Shown here piece after piece: positions 33,228-40,705 of a stretch of 64,000 nt of DNA. The first letter of the stretch is position 1; each line of letters starts with the position of its first letter. The stretch spans positions 1 to 64,000 of the forward strand of contig NZ_JAGPXT010000023.1 in the NCBI RefSeq assembly GCF_018070465.1, in the 5' to 3' direction. The DNA is from Micromonospora sp. C95. GTDB taxonomy: Bacteria > Actinomycetota > Actinomycetes > Mycobacteriales > Micromonosporaceae. Both the position numbers and the translations under genes were made by a program. The notes beneath the pieces are model-generated. The model was given only the letters and a program-made list of their open reading frames with translations, made no database searches and had not been told where the DNA came from.

Positions 33228-33689
33228 TCAGAGGCTACGACCGAACGACAGGCAGCCGGGCTCGTCGGCGTAGAAGCCGAAGTTGGGGATCCGCTCGTAG
33301 CCGGCCGCCTTGTACAACGCGATCGCCTCGGGCTGCCGGTCACCGCACTCCAGGATGATCCGTCGGCGGCCGTGCTCCCGGGCCGAGCGTTCGATGGCAG
33401 CCAGCACCGCGCGGGCCACCCCCCGCCCCCGCGCCTGCGGCGCGGTGTACATCCGCTTCAACTCGGCGGTCTCCTCGCCGTGGCTGCGCCAGCCGCCGCA
33501 GCCCACCGGCTGCCCGTCGATCCGGGCGACCAGGAACGCCCCGGCCGGTGGTACGAACTCGGTCGCGTCGACCGGGGTCTCGTCGCCGCTGCCGCCGTAC
33601 CGGGCGCCCAGGTCGGCCAGGGTCGCGGTGATCAGCCGCCGGGCCACCGGAGAGTCGAACGGCACCATGTGGATCTCGATTTGGGGCAC
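33228..33689 (-). CDS. GNAT family N-acetyltransferase
   Basis: 153-residue acetyl-CoA-dependent acetyltransferase, substrate unknown. Typical GNAT motifs: AFLVARIDGQPVGCGGWR, AELKRMYTAPQARGRGVARAVLAAIE (motif A, acetyl-CoA binding), RIILECGDRQPEAIALYKAAGYERIPNFG (motif B). GTG 33689. It is 49 bp from thiL on the same strand and may share its transcript. Confidence 0.9.
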   Translation of the reverse strand: MPQIEIHMVPFDSPVARRLITATLADLGARYGGSGDETPVDATEFVPPAGAFLVARIDGQPVGCGGWRSHGEETAELKRMYTAPQARGRGVARAVLAAIERSAREHGRRRIILECGDRQPEAIALYKAAGYERIPNFGFYADEPGCLSFGRSL

Positions 33690-33738
33690 CCGTGCAGGGT
33701 ACGACCCGACCGGCGGCGCTCCGCCGGGTGGCCCGTGA

Positions 33739-34677
33739 TCAGCGAAAATGGTCCCATCCGGGCGGGCCGTCGAACGGTCGGCCGTCCACCGTCACCCCGG
33801 CGCCCTCGGTGACCCGGCCGATCGCCCGCCAGCCCGGCGGCAGGGTCGTCGCCGGGGGAAATGTCGCCGCCAGTGCGTGGTCGTCACCACCGGCCAGCAA
33901 CCAGGCGTACGGGTCGACGCCGAGCGCCTGCGCGGCGTCGCGCATCTGCGGCGGCACCTCGAAGGCGTCCCGGGTGATGTCGACGGCCACCGCGCTGGCC
34001 TTCGCCACGTGCCCGAGGTCGGCGAGCAGCCCGTCCGAGACGTCGATCATGGCGGTGGCGCCGAGCCGGGCCGCCTGCGGTCCGGCCGGGTAGGGCACCT
34101 CCGGCCGGCGATACGCCTCGACCAGCAGCCGGGGCGTCCGGAAACCGCGGGAGAGCACGGTGAACCCGGCTGCCGCGTACCCGGTGCGACCGGCCAGGGC
34201 GAGCAGGTCACCGGGGCGGGCACCGGCCCGGGTCACCGGTGACCGACCGCCCAGGTCACCGAGCGCGGTGACCGCGATGGTGAGCGTGGGGCTGGCGGAC
34301 ATGTCCCCACCGACCACGCTGGCACCGACCCCGGCCGCCTCGGCACCGAGGCCGTCGGCGAGTTGCTCCATCCACCCGGTCTCCACGTCGGCGGGTACAC
34401 AGAGCGCTACCAGCAGGGCCGTCGGCTCGGCGCCCATGGCCGCCACGTCGGCGAGGTTCGCCGCTGCCGCCCGCCGGCCGATGTCGTGCGCACCGGACCA
34501 GTCCCGGCGGAAGTGCCGCCCCTCGACCAGCACGTCGGTCGTGGCGACCACCCGGGCGTCCGGCGCGGCGACCACCGCCGCGTCGTCACCCGGGCCGAGC
34601 AGCACCGTGGCGCCGTACGACAACCGGGCGGTCACCCGGTCGATCAGCCCGAACTCGCCGACACCCGCCACGCTCAC
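33739..34677 (-). CDS. thiL: Thiamine-monophosphate kinase
   Basis: Phosphorylates TMP to the cofactor thiamine pyrophosphate. The 312-residue product has the PurM/ThiL-type features GEFGLIDRV, LLGPGDDAAVV, TTDVLVEGRHFRRDW, ANLADVAAMGAEP, SVVGGDMSASP and MIDVSDGLLADLGH. The GTG start at 34677 (MSVAGVGEFGL) lies in the last bases of an 80-bp tandem repeat whose unit begins GTGAGCG; a second GTG two codons in is an alternative. Upstream context therefore has been reshaped by the repeat, with no clear Shine-Dalgarno. Confidence 0.93.
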   Translation of the reverse strand: MSVAGVGEFGLIDRVTARLSYGATVLLGPGDDAAVVAAPDARVVATTDVLVEGRHFRRDWSGAHDIGRRAAAANLADVAAMGAEPTALLVALCVPADVETGWMEQLADGLGAEAAGVGASVVGGDMSASPTLTIAVTALGDLGGRSPVTRAGARPGDLLALAGRTGYAAAGFTVLSRGFRTPRLLVEAYRRPEVPYPAGPQAARLGATAMIDVSDGLLADLGHVAKASAVAVDITRDAFEVPPQMRDAAQALGVDPYAWLLAGGDDHALAATFPPATTLPPGWRAIGRVTEGAGVTVDGRPFDGPPGWDHFR

Positions 34678-34838
34678 GACGGCACTCCGCTTCGCTGCGT
34701 GCCGCCGTGAGGCACCACCGCCCTGAGCCTGATGGCTCGCTCGCTGCGCCCGCTCACGACAGCACTCCGCTTCGCTGCGTGCCGCCGTGAGGCACCACCG
34801 CCCTGAGCCTGATGGCTCGCTCGCTGCGCTCGCTCACT
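34671..34838. repeat. 80-bp tandem repeat at the thiL start
   Basis: Two units with period 80 (34671-34750 and 34751-34830) plus an 8-bp partial third. They differ at only a few positions. Read on the minus strand each unit begins GTGAGCG and contains CAGCGAGCGAGCC, GGTGGTGCCTCACGGCGG and GCAGCGAAGCGGAGTG. The thiL start codon GTGAGC is itself the beginning of the next unit. A related 81-bp repeat lies at the gpsA start. Confidence 0.9.
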
Positions 34839-34934
34839 GCTTCTCCTTGGCGACCGATCGGGATCAGCCCTGGTCCGTAAGGTACTTTCTCCCTTCGGGC
34901 CGCCTTGCGGGCGGCGACGGAGGGAGGTCGAGTC

Positions 34935-35168
34935 GTGGTACAGGCGTACATCCTCATCCAGACAGAGGTCGGCCGGGCACGTGACGTGGCCGGTCTCATC
35001 GCGGATCTCGCCGGCGTGGTCCGCGTCGACGCGGTCACCGGACCGTACGACGTGGTCGTGCTCACCGAGGCGAACACCGTCGACGAGCTCGGCAAGCTCA
35101 TCGTCAGCAAGGTGCAGATGGTGCCGGGCATCACCCGCACCCTCACGTGTTCGGTGGTGCGCCTGTAA
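34935..35168 (+). CDS. Stand-alone Lrp/AsnC ligand-binding (RAM) domain protein
   Basis: 77-residue protein with only the C-terminal effector-binding domain of Lrp/AsnC regulators and no HTH: MVQAYILIQTEVGRARDVAGLIADLAGVVRVDAVTGPYDVVV..GITRTLTCSVVRL. Such single-domain proteins bind amino acids and can modulate full-length Lrp proteins. GTG 34935 is preceded by GGAGGT. The next gene starts at the base after its TAA, so they form an operon. Confidence 0.88.
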   Translation: MVQAYILIQTEVGRARDVAGLIADLAGVVRVDAVTGPYDVVVLTEANTVDELGKLIVSKVQMVPGITRTLTCSVVRL

Positions 35169-35789
35169 GTGGACGAGCAGCCGAGATCCCCCGTCGCCCA
35201 GGCCGACCGGCCGGACGCGAAGGCACCTGACCGGACCAACCGCAGCGCGGCGCTGATCGCCACCGCGGTGGCGCTGCCGGTGGCCCTGCTGGTGGGCGCG
35301 CTCGCGCTGAGCAATCTCTCGCCGGAGGAGCCAGCCGCCGCCCCGCAGCCGTCGGCGACCACGCCCGGCCCGATCTCCACCGCGCCGGTCGAGATGGCAG
35401 CTCCCCAACTCGGTGAGCGCCCGACCGTCGTCTGCCGTGCACTGCTGTCCCAACTGCCCGATTCGATCCGCGACCTGCCGCAACGACCGGTAAGTGCCGG
35501 GCCCGAGCAGAACGCCGCGTACGGCGACCCGGCGCTCACGGTGGCCTGCGGTGGCGACGAGCCGGAGATCAAGCCCGACGACCACCTCTACCTGGTCAAC
35601 TCGGTCTGCTGGTACGCGGTGGAGGGGCCGGACGCAACGGAGCTGACCACGGTCGACCGGGAGGCGGCGGTGACCCTGCGGGTGCCGAACTCCTACGGCG
35701 AGGCGTTGCAGTGGGCCTCCCCGGTCTCCGCCACCATCGTCGAGTCGATCCGGTCGTCCGGCGCGGCACCGTCCGGCTGCACCTCCTGA
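35169..35789 (+). CDS. DUF3515 membrane-anchored protein
   Basis: 206 residues: hydrophilic N terminus, one membrane segment (about 27-47, AALIATAVALPVALLVGALAL), a Pro/Ala linker, then an external DUF3515 domain with four cysteines (TVVCRALLSQLP, LTVACGG, NSVCWYAVEG, SGCTS). Function unknown; the gene neighbours ddl in other actinobacteria too, which hints at envelope biology. GTG 35169 starts directly at the end of the RAM-domain gene. Confidence 0.85.
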   Translation: MDEQPRSPVAQADRPDAKAPDRTNRSAALIATAVALPVALLVGALALSNLSPEEPAAAPQPSATTPGPISTAPVEMAAPQLGERPTVVCRALLSQLPDSIRDLPQRPVSAGPEQNAAYGDPALTVACGGDEPEIKPDDHLYLVNSVCWYAVEGPDATELTTVDREAAVTLRVPNSYGEALQWASPVSATIVESIRSSGAAPSGCTS

Positions 35790-35818
35790 CGCCTCGGGCA
35801 CGGCCCGTGTCGGGGCTG

Positions 35819-35839
35819 CCCGGCGACCGTCGCGCCGGG
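35819..35839. terminator. Possible terminator between DUF3515 and ddl
   Basis: 7-bp stem CCCGGCG / CGCCGGG with a 7-nt loop in the 52-bp gap between the two convergent genes. Short, so only tentative. Confidence 0.35.
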
Positions 35840-35841
35840 TC

Positions 35842-36948
35842 TCAGTACTGCCCGGCCCCCCGGGTCAGCGCCGTCCGGATGAGCCGGTCGACAAGCTTCG
35901 GGTACTCCAGGCCGGCCGCCGCCCACATCCGGGGGAACATCGAGGTCGGCGTGAAGCCGGGCATAGTGTTGATCTCGTTGAGGTAGACGTCGAGGTCGGG
36001 CGTGACGAAGAAGTCGACCCGGGCCAGACCGGCGCAGTCCAGCGCGGTGAACGCGCGTACGGCGTAGTCGCGCACCTGCCGGGTGACCCGCTCCGGCAGG
36101 TCGGCCGGGATGTCGTACTCGCAGGCGGTGTCGGCGTCGATGTACTTGGCCTCGAAGTCGTAGAAGTCGTAGTCGCCGACCACCCGCACCTCGGCCAGCA
36201 CGGACGCCTCCGGCGCGCCGCCGGCCTCGCCCTCCAGCACGCCGCACTCGATCTCGCGGCCGACGATGGCGCCCTCGACCAGCACCTTGCCGTCGATCTC
36301 CCGGGCGGTGGCGAGAGCCGCGTCCAGGTCGTCCCAGTCGCTGACCTTCGTGATGCCGAAGGAGGAGCCGGCCCGGGAGGGCTTGACGAAGACCGGCAGG
36401 CCCAGCCGCCGCTTGTCCGCCTCACTGAGCGTCGTTCCGCTGCGCAGCACCGCGTACGGGCCGACCGGGATGCCCTCGGCGGCGCAGAGCTTCTTGGTGA
36501 ACTCCTTGTCCATCGCGGCGGCCGAGGCGAAGACCTTCGCGCCGACGTACGGGATGCCGGCCATCTCCAGCATGCCCTGGATGGTGCCGTCCTCACCGTA
36601 GGCGCCGTGCAGGACCGGGAAGACCACGTCCACGTCGGCGAGCGCCCGGGGCCCCTCGGTCGGGTCGAGCACCAGCAGTCCACCGCCGGTGGGGTCGGCA
36701 CGCAGCACGATGTCCGTACCGGACGCCGCGGTGATCTCCGGCAGCCGGCGGGCGTTGATGGCCAACTGACCGGGGTCGCCGCTGGTGAGTACCCACTGGC
36801 CAGCCCGGGTGATACCGACCGGTACCACCTCGAACTCGTCCGGGTCCAGCGCGCCGAGCACACTGCCGGCGCTGACGCACGAGATGCCGTGTTCCGGGCT
36901 GCGGCCGCCGAAGACGATCGCCACGCGGGTCTTGCCTGGGGTGGTCAC
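35842..36948 (-). CDS. ddl: D-alanine--D-alanine ligase
   Basis: ATP-grasp ligase that makes D-Ala-D-Ala for peptidoglycan, in the cytosol. The 368-residue product has RVAIVFGGRSPEHGISCVSAGSV, VFPVLHGAYGEDGTIQGMLEMAGIPYVG, KPSRAGSSFGITKV, FYDFEAKYID, and DFFVTPDLDVYLNEINTMPGFTPTSMFP (metal ligands E and N). I place the start at GTG 36948 (MTTPGKTRVAIVFGG), with AAAGGTG upstream at good spacing; GTG 36957 and the open frame to 37062 are alternatives. This is a DdlA-type, vancomycin-sensitive D-Ala enzyme as far as the sequence shows. Confidence 0.95.
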   Translation of the reverse strand: MTTPGKTRVAIVFGGRSPEHGISCVSAGSVLGALDPDEFEVVPVGITRAGQWVLTSGDPGQLAINARRLPEITAASGTDIVLRADPTGGGLLVLDPTEGPRALADVDVVFPVLHGAYGEDGTIQGMLEMAGIPYVGAKVFASAAAMDKEFTKKLCAAEGIPVGPYAVLRSGTTLSEADKRRLGLPVFVKPSRAGSSFGITKVSDWDDLDAALATAREIDGKVLVEGAIVGREIECGVLEGEAGGAPEASVLAEVRVVGDYDFYDFEAKYIDADTACEYDIPADLPERVTRQVRDYAVRAFTALDCAGLARVDFFVTPDLDVYLNEINTMPGFTPTSMFPRMWAAAGLEYPKLVDRLIRTALTRGAGQY

Positions 36949-37097
36949 TGTGATCACCTTTCCGGGACGCACTGCTGGCGCTCTCCCGGACGACCTTACT
37001 GTGCGTGGCGGGTGGAGGTTGCCGATACCCTGCGGCAACGCGACTCGGCCGCAAACGGTCAACCAGTCATATACGCAACGTAACCGTACGGTCGTGG

Positions 37098-37334
37098 TCA
37101 GCCGGCCAGTTCGCGCTCGCCGTACGCGTGCCGGCGTCCGATGGCGAGCACCTTGACCCGCTGCCGGCCGGCCCGCACCATGCCCAGCGCCATGAAGGCG
37201 CCCGCGATCCGGTCGGCCGCCTCGCGGCTGCTCGCACCGACCACCTGGCGGCGACGCTCAGGGGCCAGCCGCTCGTTGCGGCCGTCCACCTCGTACGGGC
37301 GGACGTCGCTCAGCACCACCAAAAAGCGTGTCAT
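37098..37334 (-). CDS. Small protein of unknown function
   Basis: 78 residues, basic, not recognised: MTRFLVVLSDVRPYEVDGRNERL, a helical RRRQVVGASSREAADRIAGAFMALG and RVKVLAIGRRHAYGERELAG. No membrane segment or cysteine. The beta-alpha-beta look could be a small RNA- or DNA-binding or ferredoxin-like fold. It sits 149 bp upstream of ddl and diverges from the XRE regulator across a 275-bp gap, at the edge of the accessory patch. Codon use is normal (high GC3), which supports it being real. Confidence 0.55.
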   Translation of the reverse strand: MTRFLVVLSDVRPYEVDGRNERLAPERRRQVVGASSREAADRIAGAFMALGMVRAGRQRVKVLAIGRRHAYGERELAG

Positions 37335-37609
37335 CGCCGGCCGCCCCGGCACTCGCCGAAAACCCGCTGACCAGTCCGCACGTCGATTCCCTTCCGGTGG
37401 CCGACCAACTGGCGTGGCACGCGGCGGTCAGGTACGGGGGAAAACCCGACCGCCGCGCGCCTCATCCCCTCCGGTCGCTCACCACCACCGTCGCCACGAC
37501 AACCGGCGGTGAGGACGTGCTAACAGATTGACAGCTCCATAGGCGTGAATGCAACTCTCACCGGCGTTCTCTCATGTACAGCTTCCCAAATACGTGCGAC
37601 TATCTATGT
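37335..37609. other. Divergent gap upstream of the XRE regulator
   Basis: 275 bp that are noticeably less GC-rich near 37505-37610 than the surroundings. TTGACA at 37528-37533 is a good -35, but no matching -10 lies at the right distance. I see nothing else in this stretch. Confidence 0.3.
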
Positions 37610-38455
37610 ATGGCTCCGAAGACCGCACGCGCCCGCCGGTTGGGCATCGCCCTGCGCCACCATCGCGAGGCCGCCGGCCTCACCCTGGAGACCGCGGCTG
37701 ACGAGATCAACAGCACCCGCAGCACGCTCTCCCGCTACGAGAACGCGCAGACCCTGGTCAGCCCGGCCACCGTGCGCGCCCTGCTCACCCTCTACGGGGT
37801 CGGCGCGGACGAGGTCGCGGCCGCCGTCCAGCTCGCCAAGGACGCGCGCAAGCCGGGCTGGTGGGTGTCCTACTCGTACCTGCTCGACCGGCGCACCATC
37901 GACTTCATCGCGCTGGAGGCCGAGGCCGTGGCCATCGCGAACTTCGAGCCGTCGGTGGTGCCGGGCCTGTTGCAGACCGCTGACTACATCCGCGGCGTGA
38001 TGCGCGGCGGACCGCACACCCTCAGCGACAACGACGTCGAGGAGCGGGTGCGCATGCGACTGGACCGGCAGCAGCGGATCTTCGAGGAAGACCCGCCGAT
38101 CTTCGACGCGATTCTCGACGAGGCCGCGCTGCTCCGCCCGGTGGGTGACGACTCCGCGCAGCAGGGCCAACTGAGCCACCTGCTCAAGATGAGTGAGCTG
38201 CCGAACATCACCGTGCAGATGATCCCGTTGGTGGCCGGCTACCACCGGGGCACCCGGGGCTCCCTGCACATCCTCGAATTCGCCGACCCGGAGGATCCGA
38301 TCATCGCCTCCGTGGAGACGGTCGCCGGGCAGATGATCCTCGACCGTCCCGGCGACCTGCGTACCTGCACCAAGATCATGGAGCACCTGCGCACCGTCGC
38401 GCTCAGCCCGACGGACAGTCGCGAGGCTATCTTCAAACTCCTGAAGGGACGGTAA
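37610..38455 (+). CDS. XRE-family regulator with DUF5753 domain
   Basis: 281-residue transcription regulator of the large actinobacterial family whose members pair with DUF397 proteins (as in the WhiJ/AbaA-type loci). Residues 8-65 form the helix-turn-helix (LGIALRHHREAAGLTLETAADEI, STRSTLSRYENAQ); the rest is DUF5753 (KPGWWVSYSYLLDRRTIDFIALEAEA, FEPSVVPGLLQTADYIRG, VRMRLDRQQRIFE, ELPNITVQMIPLVAGYHRG). ATG 37610 fits the family start better than the frame's first ATG. DUF397 gene follows 4 nt after the stop, so they are one operon. A developmental or antibiotic-control role is usual for the family. Confidence 0.9.
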   Translation: MAPKTARARRLGIALRHHREAAGLTLETAADEINSTRSTLSRYENAQTLVSPATVRALLTLYGVGADEVAAAVQLAKDARKPGWWVSYSYLLDRRTIDFIALEAEAVAIANFEPSVVPGLLQTADYIRGVMRGGPHTLSDNDVEERVRMRLDRQQRIFEEDPPIFDAILDEAALLRPVGDDSAQQGQLSHLLKMSELPNITVQMIPLVAGYHRGTRGSLHILEFADPEDPIIASVETVAGQMILDRPGDLRTCTKIMEHLRTVALSPTDSREAIFKLLKGR

Positions 38456-38459
38456 GGCG

Positions 38460-38660
38460 ATGACACCGGAGATCAGCGCGGCGGTGGCCGTGACGGGATG
38501 GCGCAAGAGCAGCCACAGCGGTGACGAGGGCGCCTGCGTCGAGATGGCGGTCGTCCCCGGCACCGTCGCCGTACGCGACTCCAAAGACCCGCACGGCCCG
38601 CTGCTGAGCTTCCCGCCGGCCGCGTGGAGCGCCTTCACGCAGGCACCGCCAACCCGCTGA
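38460..38660 (+). CDS. DUF397 small protein
   Basis: 66-residue partner of the upstream XRE/DUF5753 regulator. Family hallmarks: WRKSSHSGDEGACVEMAVVPGTVAVRDSKDPHGPLLSFPPAAWSAF. These proteins are thought to bind and modulate the cognate regulator. The last codons and the TGA stop lie in the first unit of a 27-bp tandem repeat. ATG 38460, with the spacing to the XRE stop being 4 nt. Confidence 0.9.
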   Translation: MTPEISAAVAVTGWRKSSHSGDEGACVEMAVVPGTVAVRDSKDPHGPLLSFPPAAWSAFTQAPPTR

Positions 38661-38718
38661 GCGGCGCAGGCACCGCCAACCCGCTGAGCGGCGCAGGCAC
38701 CGCCAACCCGCTGAGCGG
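38638..38718. repeat. 27-bp tandem repeat across the DUF397 stop codon
   Basis: Three exact 27-bp units (38638-38664, 38665-38691, 38692-38718) followed by a decayed fourth. The unit contains GCAGGCACCGCCAACCCGCT and then TGAGCGG; the DUF397 stop is the TGA of unit 1. Since the unit is nine codons long and has its own stop, extra copies do not alter the protein. Confidence 0.9.
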
Positions 38719-38798
38719 CGGAGGAACCGCACCCCAGAGCCGCTGACCGGGCCGGTAAGGGCACCGCCGGCCCGGTCAGCCCCTCCGTCGTCGTCCGC

Positions 38799-39845
38799 TC
38801 AGTCGCCGACCAGTGGCGGCGGCGACGGCAACGCCCGGATCGCCTCCAGCGCCGCCAGCGCCACGCCCCGCGCACCAGCCATGTCGCGCTCCGGCACCAG
38901 GGCGAAGGTGGCCAGGGCGGCCTGCTCCACCCGGAGCAGGGTGTGCTCCCGCACGGCGGCCAGGAACCAGTCGCGGAACACCGGGTCCGTCTCCACCACG
39001 CCGCCGCCGACGAAGTACGCATGCGGATCGGTGAAGTTCGCCGCGATGGTGAACAGGGCACCGAGCGCCCTCGCCTGCTGGGCAAAGATCTCCCGGGCCA
39101 GTTCGTCGCCCCGCTCGCCGTAGCCGCGTACCAGTTTCGCCGCCCGCTGCGGCGACTCGCCGGCCAGTGGATGCCCCGGGAAGCGGGTCAACCAGTACGG
39201 CAGCAGGTTGTGCTCGATCGCGGTCAACGACACGACGCTCTCGACGTCACCGGCGAAACCGCAGGCGCAGGTCGGCACCGGCTGTCCCGGCGCCAACACG
39301 CTGGTCAACGGAATCTGCACGTGCCCCAGTTCGCCGGCCATCCCCGCCGCACCGGAGATCACCCGGCCGTGCTCGATCAGGCCACCGCCAAGTCCGGTGC
39401 CGACGATCGCCGACACCGACGAGCGCCGCATCGCGTCGGTCCCGAAATGAACATGATGGGCGTAGAGCGCGGCCGCGTTGCCGTCGTTGTGGTAGATCAC
39501 CGGCAGACCCAACCGACGTTCGAGGGCGCCCCGGACGTCGTAGCCGCGCCAGGCCGGCTGGGAGAAGTTCGTGGAACCCTTCGACGAGATGACGCCGCCG
39601 GCACTGGCCGGGCCGGGGGTGTCCAGACCGACCGCACCCACCTGGTCGCGGGAGACCCCGGTGAGGGCCAGCACGCCGTCGAAGGCGTCGGACATCGCCG
39701 CCACCGCCGCCTCCGGTCCCTCCTGCACCCGGCTCGGCGTCTCCACCAGGCGATCGACCAGGAACCGTCCGTCAAGCGTGAGCACGGTGGCGTTGTTTGT
39801 CGTGCCACCGTTGTCGATCCCGACGACCACCGTTGCGCTGTCCAC
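38799..39845 (-). CDS. ROK family sugar kinase/regulator-like protein
   Basis: 348-residue ROK (repressor, ORF, kinase) protein without an HTH, so more likely a kinase (glucokinase-like) than a repressor. Motifs: VVVGIDNGGTTNNATVL (phosphate-binding), VGAVGLDTPGPAS, VIYHNDGNAAALYAHH, IVGTGLGGGLIEHG, GELGHVQIPL and the cysteine-bearing ROK zinc region TCACGFAGDVESVVSLTAIE. The substrate is not determinable. GTG 39845 is chosen because the protein core begins there; the frame to 39923 adds a basic stretch that overlaps the next gene. Starts 39 bp past the end of the methyltransferase gene. Confidence 0.85.
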   Translation of the reverse strand: MDSATVVVGIDNGGTTNNATVLTLDGRFLVDRLVETPSRVQEGPEAAVAAMSDAFDGVLALTGVSRDQVGAVGLDTPGPASAGGVISSKGSTNFSQPAWRGYDVRGALERRLGLPVIYHNDGNAAALYAHHVHFGTDAMRRSSVSAIVGTGLGGGLIEHGRVISGAAGMAGELGHVQIPLTSVLAPGQPVPTCACGFAGDVESVVSLTAIEHNLLPYWLTRFPGHPLAGESPQRAAKLVRGYGERGDELAREIFAQQARALGALFTIAANFTDPHAYFVGGGVVETDPVFRDWFLAAVREHTLLRVEQAALATFALVPERDMAGARGVALAALEAIRALPSPPPLVGD

Positions 39846-39883
39846 CCGAGTTCCGCCTCCCACCGTCACAACCTGACGTGAGG

Positions 39884-40705
39884 CTAGTTCTCGTACCGCC
39901 CGCCCGCCACGTCGTCCGGGCATCGGCCCGTCATCGCGATGGCGTCGGAGGCGTCGTCACGCACCACCGACGGCACCAGCCCGGCCTCGGTCAGCACCGC
40001 CCGGAACCGCTCGACCTGCGTCCGGCCGACCTCCACCACCAGGTGTCCGCCCGGCGCGAGCCAGTCCGGCGCGGCAGCGGCCAGCCGACGCAGCACGGCC
40101 AGCCCGTCCGGCCCACCGTCGAGCGCGGCGGCGGCCTCGTACCGGCGGGCCTCGGGCGGCAGCAGGGCCATCGCGACCGTCGGCACGTACGGGGCGTTCG
40201 CCACCACCAGGTCGAGCCGGCCACGCCAGGCCGCCGGCAGCGGATCGAAAAGGTCCCCGACGAGGACGGGCACTCCCATAGCCGTGAGGTTCCGCTGGGC
40301 ACAGGCCACCGCCGCCGGATCGACGTCGACCGCGGCCAGCAGCCGGGGTGCGGCGAGTCGACGCGCCAACACCCGGCTGATCGCACCGGCGCCGCAGCAC
40401 AGCTCCACCACCGTCGCCGCCGGCCCGGTCACCGCCACGGCCGTCGACACCAGCAGGGCGGTACGCGCCCGGGGTACGAAGACGCCCGGGTCGACCTCGA
40501 TCCGCTCGCCGCAGAACTCCGCCCAGCCCAGCAGGTACTCCAACGGTTCGCCGGCGACCCGCCGATCGACCAGGTCCGCAAGCGTCTGCGGGCCGGCGTC
40601 GACGGCCAGCAGCAGGCGGGCCTCCTCCTCGGCCCACACACAGCCGGCCCGCCGCAGCCGGGCGACCAGGGCGGCGTACCCGACCGGGAAGACCGGCGTG
40701 CCCAT
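39884..40705 (-). CDS. HemK/PrmC-like methyltransferase
   Basis: 273-residue SAM-dependent methyltransferase resembling protein-(glutamine-N5) methyltransferases that modify release factors. N-terminal helical domain (LLLAVDAGPQTLADLVDRRVAGEPLEYLLGWAEFCG), then the fold with VVELCCGAGAISRVLARRL. The catalytic motif, NPPY in true PrmC, is NAPYVP here, so activity or target may differ. ATG 40705 overlaps the PLP-enzyme stop by one base (TGATG). True PrmC is usually encoded beside prfA, so this is probably a paralogue. Confidence 0.8.
   Translation of the reverse strand: MGTPVFPVGYAALVARLRRAGCVWAEEEARLLLAVDAGPQTLADLVDRRVAGEPLEYLLGWAEFCGERIEVDPGVFVPRARTALLVSTAVAVTGPAATVVELCCGAGAISRVLARRLAAPRLLAAVDVDPAAVACAQRNLTAMGVPVLVGDLFDPLPAAWRGRLDLVVANAPYVPTVAMALLPPEARRYEAAAALDGGPDGLAVLRRLAAAAPDWLAPGGHLVVEVGRTQVERFRAVLTEAGLVPSVVRDDASDAIAMTGRCPDDVAGGRYEN

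Noticed and set aside
34671..34838. Possible CRISPR array or integrated element
   Set aside because: Units are contiguous with no unique spacers, are 80 bp long and there are no cas genes; the same holds for the 27-bp, 21-bp and 81-bp arrays.
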